Origin: Ehretia macrophylla
Lineage: Eukaryota > Streptophyta > Magnoliopsida > Boraginales > Ehretiaceae
Assembly (NCBI GenBank): GCA_037974665.1
Contig: CM075766.1
Location: forward strand, 50,848,569-50,912,568
Reading direction: 5' to 3'
Length of the DNA: 64,000 bases
Shown: piece after piece, positions 1 through 11,919 of the stretch
Position numbering within the stretch: position 1 is the stretch's first letter
How the letters are laid out: each line of letters starts with the position of its first letter
Translations under genes and position numbers: made by a program
The notes under the pieces: model-generated
The model's input: the letters and a program-made list of their open reading frames with translations, nothing else
The model's database searches: none
Told to the model about the DNA's origin: nothing

Positions 1-1
1 A

Positions 2-205
2 GTAGAAGATCGACAATATTTTGAAACTCAATTTGAGGATATACAAGGTCGGCTTCTACTCATGTTTGATGACTTTCGTGGTGAGGGAGTTGGACAAGAC
101 CCTGGGTTTACCGACAATCGGAGTCGTGGAGGTCAACGTGGACGTCGTAGTTGTGGACCGAGACAATATTTTTATTTTGGGCAACTTGCTGTTAGTTTTT
201 TTTAA
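2..205 (+). CDS. C-terminal end of an unidentified protein, cut by the window edge
   Basis: Frame 2 is open from the window edge to a TAA at 203-205 and encodes 67 residues. The first half is acidic and aromatic (EDRQYFETQFEDIQ), followed by a basic glycine/arginine tail (RGGQRGRR). I do not recognise the family. RG-rich tails of this kind occur at the ends of transposon-encoded proteins, and the next 3 kb is a tandem dyad-rich array such as lies near the ends of some DNA transposons, so a transposon protein is a reasonable guess, but that is inference. The true start lies outside the window. An overlapping 62-residue frame starting at 21 is a shadow. Confidence 0.35.
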   Translation, partial: VEDRQYFETQFEDIQGRLLLMFDDFRGEGVGQDPGFTDNRSRGGQRGRRSCGPRQYFYFGQLAVSFF

Positions 206-369
206 TTAAAATTGCAGTTGAAACTAGATATCTGATTTACCATTTATGTATGCTTGTACCGACTTATGGTTCTTATGTTAGTTATTATAGACATCTATGC
301 TTGACAAATTATGGTATATATTTTATACATCCTTAGTTTTTTTTTTGTTTAATGACTTGGCTACAGATG
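206..369. other. AT-rich spacer
   Basis: AT-rich sequence between the end of the partial reading frame and the first CCGTAGC-type motifs. No feature seen. Confidence 0.4.
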
Positions 370-3300
370 AGCTACAGACATCTATGCGTCCGTAGCCTAT
401 CCGTAGTCACGTTACTAAAAATATAAATTTCAATTTTTTGTTGAGGTCCGTAGCTTAGCAGTAGCCAATTGGCTACTGCTAGGCTACGTACGTGATGAAT
501 TCCGTAGTCAATCCGTAGCAAGGGACTACGGACAATTAATAATATGTATCCTAACTTGTTAATAGATACGAACAACATATTAAAACTTGTTAATATCTTA
601 TATTTTTGTTGTTTATGAAGTTTAGACATAATGTGATAGTTTTCTGACTCCTAGATTGAACATTTATTAACCTTGACATAATGTTAAGTGAAAACATGAT
701 TAGTTCGATTTAAACGGCAATTGATTTCCTATAAAATTTCCATATAAAAGTACGCACGTTAATGAAATACGGATCAAGTTTATTTTTATTTGAAACATTT
801 TCAACTCAAGTGAAGTTTACTACATTGTAGGTGCAATTAAAATTTCAAAATTCAAATTAAAAACGATAAAACTCAATTTTTTGTCGAGGTCCGTAGCCTA
901 GCAGTAGCCAATTGGCTACTGCTGGGCTACGAACAACAAATAATACGTATTCTAAGTTGTTAATAGGTACAAACAACGTATTAAAACGTGTTAATATCTT
1001 CATATTTTCCTTGTTTATGAAGTTTAGACACAATGTGATAGTTTTTCGACTCCTAGATTAAACGTTTATTAACATTAACGTAATGTTAAGTGAAAATATA
1101 ATAAGTTCAATTTAAATGGTAAATTATTTCCTATGAGATTTTTCTATAAAAGTATACACATTAAAGAAATACAGACAAAGTTTTTTTTTATTTTTTTAGA
1201 CATTTTCAACTCAAATGAAGTTTACTATGTTGTAGGTGCAATTAAAATTCTAAAATTCAAATTAAAAACGATAAAACTCGATTTTTTTGAAGCCCGTAGC
1301 CTAGTGGTAGCCAATTGGCTATTACAGGGTTACGGACAACAAATAATATGAATTCTAACTTCCAAAATAGGTACGAACAAAGTATTAAAACGTGTTAAAA
1401 TATTCATTTTTTTTTTTGTTTATGAAGTTTAGGCACAATGTGATAGTTTTTTGACTCCTAGATTGAACGTTTATTAACATTAATGTAATGTTAAGTGAAA
1501 ACATAATAAGTTTGATTTAAACAGCAAATGATTTCCTATGAAATTTTTCTATAAAAGTACACACGTTAATGAAATACAGACAAAGTTTTTTTTTTGAAAC
1601 ATTTCCAACTCAAGTGAAGTTTACTACATTATAAGTGTAATTAAAATTTCAAAATTCAAATTAAAAATGATAAAATTCAATTTTTGGTTGAGGTCCGTAG
1701 CCTAGCAGTAGCCAATTGGCTACTGCTGGGCTACGGACAACAAATAATACGTATTCTAACTTCTAAAATAGGTACGAATAACGTATTAAAATGTGTTAAT
1801 ATCTTCATATTTTTCTTATTTATAAAGTTTAGACACAATGTGATAGTTTTTCAACTTCTAGATTGAACGTTTATTAACATTAACTAATGTTAAGTGAAAA
1901 CATAATAATTTCGATTTAAACGACAAATGATTTCCTATGAGATTTTTTTATAAAAGTACACACGTTAATGAAATACGGACAAAGTTTTTTTTTTAGAAAT
2001 ATTTCCAACTCAAGTAAAGTTTATTATGTTGTAGGTGCAATTATAATTCCAAAATTCAAATTAAAAACGATAAAACTAGATTTTTGGTTGAGGTCCGTAG
2101 CTTAGTAGTAGCCAATTGGTTACTGCTTGGCTACGAAATTGTTCAATTCCGTAGCCCGGCAGTAGCCGCTAGGCTAAGGACAACAAATAATATGTATTCT
2201 AACTTCTAAAATAGGTACGAACAACGTATTAAAACGTGTTAATATCTTAATATTTTTTTTTGTTTATGAAGTTTAGATACAATGTGAGAGTTTTTCGACT
2301 TCTAGATTGAACGTTTATTAACATTAACATAATGTTAACTGAAAACATAATAAGTTCGATTTAAACGACATTTGATTTATCTATAAAAGTACCCACGTTA
2401 ATGAAATATGGACCAAGTTTATTTTTATTTCAAAAATTTACAACTCAAATGAAGTTATTACGTTGTAGGTACAATCAAAATTTCATAAGTCAAATTAAAA
2501 ATGATAAATTTTAATTTTTTATTTAAATCCGTAGCCTAGCAATAGCCAATTGGCTACTGCTGGGCTACAGACAACAAATAATATGTATTCTAACTTCCAA
2601 AATATGTACGAATAACGTATTAAAACGTATTAATATCTTCATATTTTTTTTGTTTATGAAGTTTAGACACAGTGTGATAATTTTTCGACTTCTAGATTGA
2701 CCGTTTATTAACATTAACGTAATGTTAAGTGAAAACATAATAAGTTTGATTTAAACGGAAAATGATTTCCTATGAGATTTTTCTATAAAAGTATACACGT
2801 TAATGAAATACGGACAAAGTTTTTTTTTAAAAAAATATTTACAGCTCAAGTGAAGTTTACTACGTTATAGGCGCAATTAAAATTCTAAAATTCAAATTAA
2901 AAACGATAAAACTCAATTTTTAGTTGAGATCCGTCACCTAGCAGTAGCCAATTGGCTACTGCTGGACTACGGACAACAAATAATATGTATTCTAACTTCT
3001 AAAATAGGTACGAACAATGTATTAAAACGTGTTAATATCTTCATATTTTTCTTGTTTATGAAGTTTAGCCACAATGTGATAGTTTTTTGACTCCTAGATT
3101 GAACGTTTATTAACATTAACGTAATGTTAAGTGAAAACATAATAAGTTCGATTTAAACGAGATTTGATTTCTCTATAAAAGTACCCATGTTAATGAAATA
3201 TGGACCAAATTTATTTTTATTTCAAAAATTTGCAACTCAGGTGAAGTTACTACGTTATAGCGTAATCAAAATTCCATAATTCAAATTAAAAATGATAAAT

Positions 3301-3415
3301 TTTAATTTTTTATTTAAATTCGTAGCCTAGCAGTAGCCAATTGACTTTTGCTGGGCTACGGTAGAGTCCAATTCCGTAGCCCATCCGTAGCTAGGGACTA
3401 CAGATGGGCTACAAA
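370..3415. repeat. Tandem array of about eight ~400-bp units, each with a 40-bp dyad
   Basis: A unit of about 390-440 bp is repeated head to tail. Each unit carries an inverted repeat centred on GTAGCCAATTGGCTAC and bounded by CCGTAGC and GCTACGG. The dyads begin near 448, 891, 1294, 1695, 2095, 2529, 2931 and 3320, a period close to 400. Between dyads every unit repeats the same AT-rich text, including GTTTATGAAGTTTAGACACA and GTGAAGTTTACTAC. Extra half-dyads sit at 366-410, 500-530, 2150-2177 and 3375-3413, so both edges of the array carry additional CCGTAGC motifs. Units differ by scattered substitutions and small indels, so the array is not newly amplified. It contains no coding potential. 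It could be a local satellite or the subterminal region of a DNA transposon. Confidence 0.85.
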
Positions 3416-3985
3416 CTTTATTGAATTGTTAACTTGATACATAGTATCAGAGGTCAAATATATTGTACAATAGTTATTTGCAATTGTTATTATAATGGTT
3501 ATTTGCAATTGTTATTGCTATAGTTGTACAAGGATGTATGGATCCTATTCCATATGCTTAATAGGCTATATATACCAAATGCTTAATTGATTTCTCTAAG
3601 TCTTTCACAAGGTATCCTACTTAATGGGCTTTCTTTGCCCATTTTATTCTATTGTTTTGCAGAGGCTGAGGTTATTGAGCTGTCAGGGCTATATGAGTTA
3701 AAGGTCACCTTGTGAAATTGAATCTTATAGTTCACATGTTATTTTAGGAATTCTTATTATTATTAGTACTATGAAGGATTTTGGCTTTTGTATATTTTGT
3801 GAACTTGTATTAAATAATTTAAAGCACTGTATTGATTCATTAAAGTTTTAATGGCTTTGATAGATGATTTGTGGAAATTAAATTGCTATTTTGTGGTATT
3901 AGCGCCTTGCGGGCTTAGGAATAGTAATCTTCTTAACTTCGCGGCATTACGTCCCCGAGTTTGGCCTTAGCAAAATTTAGGAGGG
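3416..3985. other. Non-coding stretch, possibly degraded LTR-element sequence
   Basis: No coding sequence. It lies between the dyad array and the point where homology to the second TPS copy breaks off. The text near 3443 (GTATCAGAG) resembles the core of an initiator-tRNA primer site, and the tail at 3940-3985 resembles LTR-end sequence, but no LTR pair or target duplication can be drawn. It probably truncated the 3' part of TPS psi-1. Confidence 0.3.
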
Positions 3986-6900
3986 TGACAATATAAGCAT
4001 GAACTAATATCACAGAAGCTGATATTGACAACCATGCATTGTTCATGTATTCTTCAAGTGTTGGTTTATATCCACTTGCGTACCACTTTGCCTCTAGTAA
4101 ATATGCTTTGCATAGGTCTCCCCACTTAAAAGTTTATGATGGGGCTATTGAGTTACTATACGGAAAAAAGATTTGGATCCCCTAATAACGTATAATATTT
4201 GGAAGGAGATTCAATGATAGTGAATTATCTAATATATATAAATAATTTATCACCTTTAGATCTCTTACAACGTACGTTATGAAAATAGGGCCAAATAATT
4301 TTGATTATTCACATCGAAGCGTACCAATTTCTTAAGGTAGGGAATAGAGTCAATGCCATGGTCTCTGAGAGCATCATAAGCCATTTCATTAACTGTGTTG
4401 TAGAGTACGAGGAAACTGATTTTCATATAGTATGGAGTTGCTCCATTGCATTGGTATCCCATCTGGAAATTATTTACAAAAATTATGGTTAATGTGTACA
4501 TGGGAATTTTTCTCAAAACTGTTGGGAAGTTCTTGTGACACTTGTCGGCTATGTGAGTTTGAGGCGAGAGAGAAGTGAGATATGTGGATGGGATCGAAGT
4601 GAGAGAAAGAGAGAGTTAGGGGTGTGGATGGGCCCGTGGTGAGATAAAAGCGAAATGTGTGAGTTGGTTCAAAGTAAAAAAAATGAGAGGTGTGAGTAAG
4701 CCCGAACGTTTTAAAAACTGACTTGTGCATATCACATCAATACCGAACCCAAAATGTTGGAAGAGTTACCTTTCTGCAGCATCAGTGAAGAGTTGTAATT
4801 CATCCACAGTACCATAAACATCATATGTATCATCGAGAATTGTCATTAATCCATTGACCTTAGTGGACATTCTTCTAGCATACCCATACTGAGGCTCGTC
4901 TATCATTCCTACAGCCCACCAGAAACTCGGCACCACGTGATCCCTTACATATGTTAACTTCTCTGCAATGCCAGTTTCTTTCCACCACCTAAAGATTACA
5001 CAAAAATTATTTCTCAAATTGTGCAAGAAAAAAGCTAAGAATATGACGCATGGTAAGCAAAATTTAATTAATTTCTCAGTTCTCACCGTGTCACATATTT
5101 TAAATCTTCTTGATATTTTGTTTGAATAATATTGAAATCCAATTTAGCAAGTTTAAGCAGAAGAGGATTCATGTCGGCTCTTTTCTTGTATATGTCTATG
5201 AACCACCTTGCCTCCAACCTCGTTGTCCTCCAATGCAGTGGAAGCTCCAAAGCATGATGCACTAATGCAGCAAGATTATCATCTATTTTCTTATCGTCGA
5301 GAGTCTTCTTTAAATGCTTCGCTGTAAATTCTCTTGCCATCTCCAAAGTGCTTTCACCTTCTACTAAGAAGTAAGAAGCTTCATACAAGTTGAGCATTCC
5401 CTTTGTATCCTCACAGAGGCTTGTCTTGAAAGCTCCCTTCTCGTCCTTGAAACAATAAAAATCTCTGCATGCAGTTTGTTAGCCAAATCCAAATAATCTC
5501 AATTTCTTTTTAATTTTTGGGTGAAATAATCAGGACCCTGTGTTATCTCAAAAACTGCAAAATATTATCTATGTGGTCTAAAAATCACCAAATACCTTTC
5601 CTATAGTTTGTTAAACTAAGCACAATATCCTCATTCGGAAAAAAAATTATCTATTTTAATGAAGAGTGTATCTCATGTGAGTTAGATGTGATTTTTCATA
5701 TTTTTTTACTTAAATAAATTGTTTTTTAAACAAAAATACCCTTGATTAAATACATATTTTTTTTTCTTTTCTTCTCTCTACATCCACCATTTCACAAAAA
5801 AAAAAAAAAAAAAAAAAATCAACCAACAGTCATCATTGTCCCCAAAATCCCCCAGCTCCCACCCCCACCCTACCACCCCGTCACCCCAGCCACCCCTGCA
5901 AACCATCCCGTCACCCCCACCCCAGTGTTTAATATAGGGCAAATCTCACAAATAGTCCCTATTGTTTATAAATTTTTGACAAATAGTCTTTTTTATTTTA
6001 AAAGTCACGCAATTAGTTCCAATTGTATGCAAAAATTTCATCAATAGTCCTTATTATTTCACAAGTCATTTAGTTAGTCTATATTGTTTGCAAAAATCTC
6101 TCCATTAGTCCTCATTGTTTATAAAAGTCTCTTCATTAGTCCTCAATGTTTGTAAATGCATTTACAAACATTGGGGACAAATGGAGAGACTTTTACAAAC
6201 AATAGGGATTAACTGAGGACTTTTGAAATAATGAGGACTATTGGTGGGACTTTTACAAACAATGAGGACTAACTGCGTGATTTCTAAAATAATAGGAATT
6301 ATTTGTCCAAAACTTGTAAACAATAAGGACTATTTGTCCAATTTGCCATTTAATATATATATATAAACAACATAAAAAATGATAAAAGAGAAAACAAAAA
6401 ATTAAGGGCAAATATGTCCTTTAACACTTCAGTTAAAAAATTGAGGAGGTGTTATGGTAATTTTTGCACCACAAAATGTATTATGCATTTTAAAAAAAGC
6501 AGAGAGAAAGTCCTGACCAGTTCACCTTTTATTTTTTTCTTTCTTTGTTGGGGTTAGTGCCTTAGTGGAAAGGCAAGGAGTAGAAGTCAATTCACCTTGA
6601 GAGATATTAAAACCATATTGTCTGAAGAGCCGAAATATAAGAGATTTAGCATATAAATTTTCTTCTTTTAGTTGAAGAGCAGTGCTGTTATATTTGTGGT
6701 AAAAGCTCGTCAAAGCTAGCTTTATTTGGCTTTCAAAGTGGTAAGACAATCCAAGCCTTTGCAAGTCATCGATCAACTCCAAGAGATCCAGCAGTTCCTT
6801 CGTCTGATCATCTTCTTCAAGCATTTCTCTCACGATTTCCTTTAGCTCATCAGAACGTCTCACATATTTCTCTCCCTGAAGTAAACAGTAAATATATAGC

Positions 6901-7629
6901 ATATATGTTAACATCCAGGCAGCAAAACATGCATTTTGATTACTGAAAATTACTTTGTCCATCTTTAATTGCAAGTCATGTTTTAAGGAATTCAATACCA
7001 AATTTGCAATGGTAACTAATAATATTTGGTGCATGAAAGTGTAACTTGTTGAACATAATAAATAAATACAACAATACGAGCTAGTCACTTAACATAGTAC
7101 AGCGGATATACTAAATGATCCTGCATTCAAACTCACCAATATCACTCATTTATAAAATTACGTGCATGTGTAAAAAATACTCAATCAAAAATTATGTAAC
7201 ATACAAGCGAAGGGAAGTGATAAAAATATTAAATAAATACAACAAACCACTCTTTCTATCTCCTGACTCTAAACTTTAATTCCAAGCGTTTTAAGGAAAT
7301 TTGCAAAGATCACATAAGAGATGAAAAATGAACAGCACCACGTAGGCGGTAATATATAGCATGAATGATACCGCGTAAGGATTATTTAACGACTGCACGT
7401 GGTTAAATTCCCAAGTGGAAGGCTTGTAGTTTCCTGACCGCCTGATGGGAGTTTGGTCATGAAGCTTTTCGAGTGTAATGGTAGTCTGCTCAATGAGTTT
7501 ACCGGCCTCAGTCGTGCACATGGCGGCCGGACGAGATCTTGAGACATGGCTTCTCACAGGTTGTTTAGTGAAAGTTAAGCGAGAAAAAGAAATCGCGGGG
7601 ATCGACAAGGGAAAGCCGATGAGAGCCAT
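3986..7629 (-). pseudogene. Terpene synthase pseudogene psi-1 (TPS-b-like), 3' truncated
   Basis: Exons in the gene's direction: exon 1 7629-7372 (86 codons, phase 0), exon 2 6875-6596, exon 3 5464-5087, exon 4 4988-4770 (219 bp, the usual TPS exon 4 size), exon 5 about 4535-4325, and part of exon 6 4124-3986. GT/AG borders are present at the junctions of exons 1-4. Exon 1 encodes a serine/basic-rich leader typical of plastid import, then RR(X)8W (RRSGNYKPSTW), typical of cyclising monoterpene synthases. Exon 4 carries the metal-binding DDXXD motif as DDTYD. Damage: a 1-bp deletion near 5455 at the start of exon 3 shifts the frame; exon 5 is split by about 70 bp of extra sequence; exon 6 is cut at 3986, so the NSE/DTE motif and exon 7 are gone. 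A functional product would convert a prenyl diphosphate, probably GPP, to a monoterpene in plastids. Family placement rests on motifs, not on a tree. Confidence 0.88.
5935..6352. mobile_element. Fold-back MITE in intron 2 of TPS psi-1
   Basis: An approximately 415-bp inverted repeat. The left arm starts GGGCAAATCTCACAAATAG and the right arm ends with the complement of a near-identical text (CTATTTGTCCAATTTGCC). Both arms contain several diverged copies of the motif AGTCCCTATTGTTT. It has no coding capacity. Elements of similar texture lie at 13913-14800 and 39180-39579. No clear target duplication was identified here; flanks are AT-rich. Confidence 0.7.
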
Positions 7630-7694
7630 CTTACACAAGAGGAAGAGTACTTTCTATAATTAGTATGTTGATTGCTCACTGGGTTATGCATTTG

Positions 7695-7704
7695 TATATA
7701 TATA
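7695..7704 (-). promoter_or_regulatory. Putative TATA box of TPS psi-1
   Basis: The text TATATATATA lies about 66-75 bp upstream of the ATG at 7629, a plausible distance for a short plant 5' leader. Position and composition are the only evidence; the sequence is AT-rich. Confidence 0.4.
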
Positions 7705-8589
7705 ATTTTTAAAACGTCTGAGACATTGGCGTGGGTCCCATTTCTAATATATTAATGAAATGTAGGATCTACTGACATTTTAATAACACCCATATATAAA
7801 TGTTGTTGGAATTATTGGTATTGCTCATTCTGATGAATAAAATACTAGAAACAAGATAAGCAACAACTGACAAATAAACGGGCAATAGAAGTTTGAAGAA
7901 AGCAAATTAAATGATAGAAAAAATAATTAACTAAATAAATAGAATATCAATCTAGCGAAAAAAAAAATATGTCCAGTGTCGGTTAGACCAAACAGACCAC
8001 AAACTATTATAATTGAGCTAAAACTATTGGGATGTGGACTGATATCGTGTGGAAAACGTGATTCAAAATAATGATATACACGAAAAATTGACTGACAAAT
8101 TTTACATAGTTCAAATTCAAGTTTATGTTCACGAATAGTAGAAGAATATTTTACTATATGATAAAATGTTACAAGTACATTTTTACAATACCTCGCCACT
8201 TGTCGTGTTTTCTACAACTCACTACAGTTGTTATAAATGTAGGGATAACTCTTTAAAAAGTCAGATTAACCGACCAGTCAGGCTTTTTTGCTCACAATGA
8301 CGGTCCCCACATGTGTTTGGCCCCAATGTTTTTATGTTTAAAAGCCTGACTAACTGATCAATAAAACTTTTTGAAGAGTTTCCCCAAATGTAGTTGTCCT
8401 TATGCCGTCCATATTCCATATTTATTTTCGGGCAATTAGGAGCATTACCCCCTACCATCAAGCCCACACTTATAGGTAAGTTTAGACTTGTGTTGGGCAC
8501 TGGGCAGTTAATGTGCGCAGTTTCTCAAATTATGGGCAAAATGTTGTAGTCGACCGGAAACTACAAACACGGGTCTAATTAATCAAAAT
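7705..8589. other. Upstream region of TPS psi-1, no gene seen
   Basis: Homologous to 37200-38740 in block B, with small indels. Block B has an extra tandem copy of about 190 bp here (about 37440-37745). No coding potential in either block. Confidence 0.6.
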
Positions 8590-9015
8590 TGATAAGAGGT
8601 AAAATTCCAACCCCATGCACAATTACTAAAATACCCCTAGGATGGAACATTGCAGGAAGCCCGCGAGTGACCTCGGCCCGATGCCTGCTTTTCCCAAGGC
8701 CCGAGGTTCCCATTATACACCTAAAACAGCATCCGAGAGCTCGAAAATAAAGACAAATCCTGGAGACCTCGGGAAAATCTGTTGTAATAACTCTTACATA
8801 ATTGCAGAGAATCAGATAGGAGAGAAAAAAATAGAATCTCCCACAAAGGTATAAATAGACTTTCACATTCTATACACTTCTACTAAAGCTTATCTTTCTT
8901 CTTTATCAAGTAAATCGCTAACTTGATCGTCAGAGTGCTCACGTGAGCCAGACCCACAGTGCTCGTTTTGTAGGGTCCAACTCAGTTCAGCTCTCCGAAA
9001 TTTTCTACCTTAACA
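8590..9015 (+). mobile_element. Solo LTR (426 bp) of an unidentified LTR retrotransposon
   Basis: The segment begins TGATAAGAGG and ends ACCTTAACA, i.e. TG...CA termini. It is flanked by AAAAT (8585-8589) and GAAAT (9016-9020), a 5-bp target duplication with one mismatch. The homologous block B position (about 38730) has an uninterrupted TTGAAATTAAAATTT, the empty site. A TATA-like GGTATAAATAG lies near 8848. It is followed by a pyrimidine-rich stretch and the text AACTTGATCGTCAGAGTG, which resembles plant Gypsy LTR ends. A solo LTR implies insertion after the segmental duplication and then LTR-LTR recombination. Confidence 0.75.
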
Positions 9016-9330
9016 GAAATTAAAATTTTTAATAACATAAATATCTAATTATTTTACTCCAACTCTCCAGCGATCCGCATCACCTTTAGATAAATAGCTT
9101 ATTGTTCGTTGTCTACAAACACGTTAGGTGAGCATGCAGGTATTGGCCTTCGTCTTGTAGCCTTTTATTTTTCTTTTTATTTTTTTCTCGAAAAAAAGGG
9201 TGAAAAAACTTTCAATAGAAACAAAAAGAAACTAGCGATCAAGATACAACTACCATTATATTAGCCGTTTTTCTAACAAGATTTTATTAATCATCTAACA
9301 ACCTACTTCTTAATATCGAAACTATAGTGG

Positions 9331-10710
9331 GACGTTCTACTGTGCAGGGTGCGGAAAAACGGGGAGGACCATCGCGCGCCATTGTTTAAAATCGACGGCA
9401 GTGGTTCGCGATTGTTTTTTTTTTTTTGCTCCATGTTAACGCGTAATTACCAATATAACCCTTAGTGCAATAATGTTGTGGCACCCACATCAGACATGTT
9501 TGGTCACTTACCGCAGTAATTTTAAACACGCGTTAAGGGTATGAATTTACATTATTACCCCTGTTTGATTAATATGATATGGGACCACAAAATAGTCCAA
9601 TGACTTAATTACCCTCGCTACAAAAAATCTTACAAAATATGAAATTACTTTTAGACCCTTATTTTAATTGTATTAGGAAAAGGGCGAGTTCAACTCAACA
9701 ACGATAGTATAATTGCAAAAGTACGCTTATGTATATCACTTGTAATATTTTGCGCATCGAAACTCGTTATGATGTGCAAAAATGCTCTCTCAAAACAGAT
9801 TTGCATTGCCTATTTCGTAATTACGATATACAAGGACTCGATTACATGAAAAACAACTCTAATTACGGGAAAAACAACTCTAATTATGAATTGTTTGTTC
9901 TTTCTGCAATCCATCAATAGAGGAAACATTAACAAATCTAGCCATGTTTATAAGGGATCCAAACACAAAGGCAGAGGAGTGTCGTCAAAGTTTGTCCAAT
10001 ATCTTGCATAAACTATGGGGATATCAACCTATTATCCATAAAACTGTATGTTATCAAGTGTAACCCACCCAAGATGATACAAACGGGTTGACTTGGGATT
10101 CAAGTCTATGAGGCAATACACAAAGAATGCAATGGATGTTTATGTGACGTACACATCATGAAATTGTTTCCTAATATTATCTACTAATCGTCTAACTAAA
10201 TGTAATAGTGTAGCTAATTTCTTAAATATTTTGTTTTATAATATGTCAAATTTCAGGTTTACACTATTTTTTTTTTTTGAAAAGAGGCCTAATATATTTG
10301 TTACATTTTCTAAATTATTACGTTATGAAAATAACACACACGCGCACAATTTGAAACTTATTTTAGTAATTTTCCATACTTAATGCTACTTTTGTCTTTT
10401 TTCACCATCTACTTTTCTAGCAAGGATTTTTCCGTCTTTTTACATGTTACTCTTTTTTTTTTTTTTTATCCCTTTTGGTTATTTCAATGTTATATTAATG
10501 ATGATTATTAAGGGTTTTTCATTATTTTTTATTAGAGAATAGGGTATAATAGACAATCTATTTTTGAAATAGTTAAATTCATTATGGTATAAATGTCATT
10601 TGTCTATATATTTAGCTTTATCGTAATTGTTAAATCTTAGCTTCAAGCGGGTCCCACAGCCACCCCTTGCTCCCCGTTTCCTGCAACCCGGATTATAGAA
10701 TTTCCAAACT
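9331..10710. mobile_element. Block-A-specific insertion of about 1.4 kb, type uncertain
   Basis: Homology between the blocks is interrupted here: 9300-9330 continues at 39067 and 10711 continues at about 39085 in block B, which carries only about 17 bp in between. The insert ends are weakly inverted: GCAGGGTGCGG...AACGGGGAGG on the left resembles the complement of the right end (GGGTTGCAGGAAACGGGGAG). A small DNA transposon is plausible. A deletion in block B is the alternative. It encodes nothing convincing. Confidence 0.45.
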
Positions 10711-11919
10711 CGCAGTAGGTGAACGGGAGAACACGTACGCGCGTTAGGTGAAGTCCATACCATAGTGGGCCCTATTTGCTTCCCATTTTAGAAAACCTGA
10801 TGTGTACATATTTTTAAAACTTTGTGTAGATTGAGATGATACATTGATGTGACGTTGCAGTTATAAAATAAGTGCAAAGCCATGATTCTTTTCAGATATA
10901 TATAGAGCGAGTGATAAAGCAATAAGCGGAGGCTATATAATATTAAAAAATTTATGTATTTTTTTAAAAAAATAAATATTTATGAATATTTATAAATATT
11001 TAATTAAAAAAATTAATTAACTCCTATTAAAAAAATGTATACATATAATTAAAAAAGTAGTTATTTTAACCTCCATTAAACAAAATCTAAACTCGGCCCA
11101 AGATGACTGCCTTCATTATCTCTTTCTACCTGTGGGTTAGGCCATTTTGTCAACATATTAAATTGTGTTCTTGCTCTACTCGGATATACAACATAAGCTC
11201 TACTAGCATTGACTTAAATGGTGGGAAAATTTGGGGTTCGGTAGAGATCTGTTTTTTTTTTTTTGGGAAAGGGTTCGATAGAGATAGATGATAGACATAT
11301 AATATTTAAGCACATTATTGGGCTAGGGTTCATCAACCCTTTCCTTCATTCATTAATAGGGCTATGGTCAGTTATTTTTCTGAATCAAAATCGATAAGTG
11401 AAAGTTATAAAAAATAAATCTTGCTCTTCATACCTTAGATTAAGAGTAAGAGTTGCTTGTCAAGAGGGCATTAAATTATTATTTTCGTAATTAATCATTA
11501 CAAAAGAAAGCGAGAGTACTCAATTGTCCATGACGTGCCACCTATTAAATATCTTGGTTTCAAGAAATGGATCTTGTCCATTGAATTTTATAATTTGAGA
11601 CAAATCAACGGAATGCTGGTCTCTCAATTTATTTATTTTTCTTTTTAGGTCCCTCAAATTAAAAAGTACTCATAGTATACTAAGTCACAAACACTCGAAA
11701 TCCTCTGCTGCTATCCACCTATCAGGGCTCACTACTATCAAAAGGGACCTAATGTTTATATTAGTTTTAATCGTGAATTTCAAGAGTTCACACAAGCAAA
11801 GTAGTTTAGTATTTTTATTGTTCTTTTATTTTGGGAATTATATAGTTCAAAAATAAAAAATTGTACTTTTATTGGTCGACAAAATTTGTAGTTTTTCTTT
11901 CGGCCAAAATGGACTTCAT
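10711..11919. other. Rest of block A upstream region; no gene
   Basis: The part up to 11660 matches 39085-41010 in block B, which carries extra insertions at 39180-39579 and about 40666-40893. Short open frames such as the one starting at 11103 are broken in the other block, so they are not supported as genes. 11661-11919 is unique AT-rich sequence. Confidence 0.55.

Larger units (their letters stand above)
3986..11660. repeat. Segmental duplication, block A (paired with about 25200-41010)
   Basis: TPS psi-1 and its upstream sequence recur in the same orientation as TPS psi-3 and its upstream sequence. Landmarks shared by both blocks include the TPS exon text, the reading CATATTTATTTTCGGGCAAT (about 8417 and 38555), the reading TAGGTGAAGTCCATA (about 10745 and 39112), and the text beginning ATGACTGCCTTCATT (11103 and 40207). 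Homology ends near 11660 and 41010. Block A alone carries a solo LTR (8590-9015), an insertion at about 9331-10710 and a fold-back element in a TPS intron. Block B alone carries a Copia, a Harbinger and a 400-bp MITE. Confidence 0.8.

Noticed and set aside
3441-3460. Initiator tRNA primer site at 3441, implying an LTR element at 3400-3985
   Set aside because: Only about nine bases match and no LTR pair, polypurine tract or coding region could be found.
4301-4492. Plus-strand frame over TPS exon 5
   Set aside because: Antisense shadow of the TPS exon.
11103-11291. Small frame conserved in both duplicated blocks (11103 and 40207)
   Set aside because: The frame is not maintained between the blocks and contains T runs of different length; conservation is due to recent duplication.
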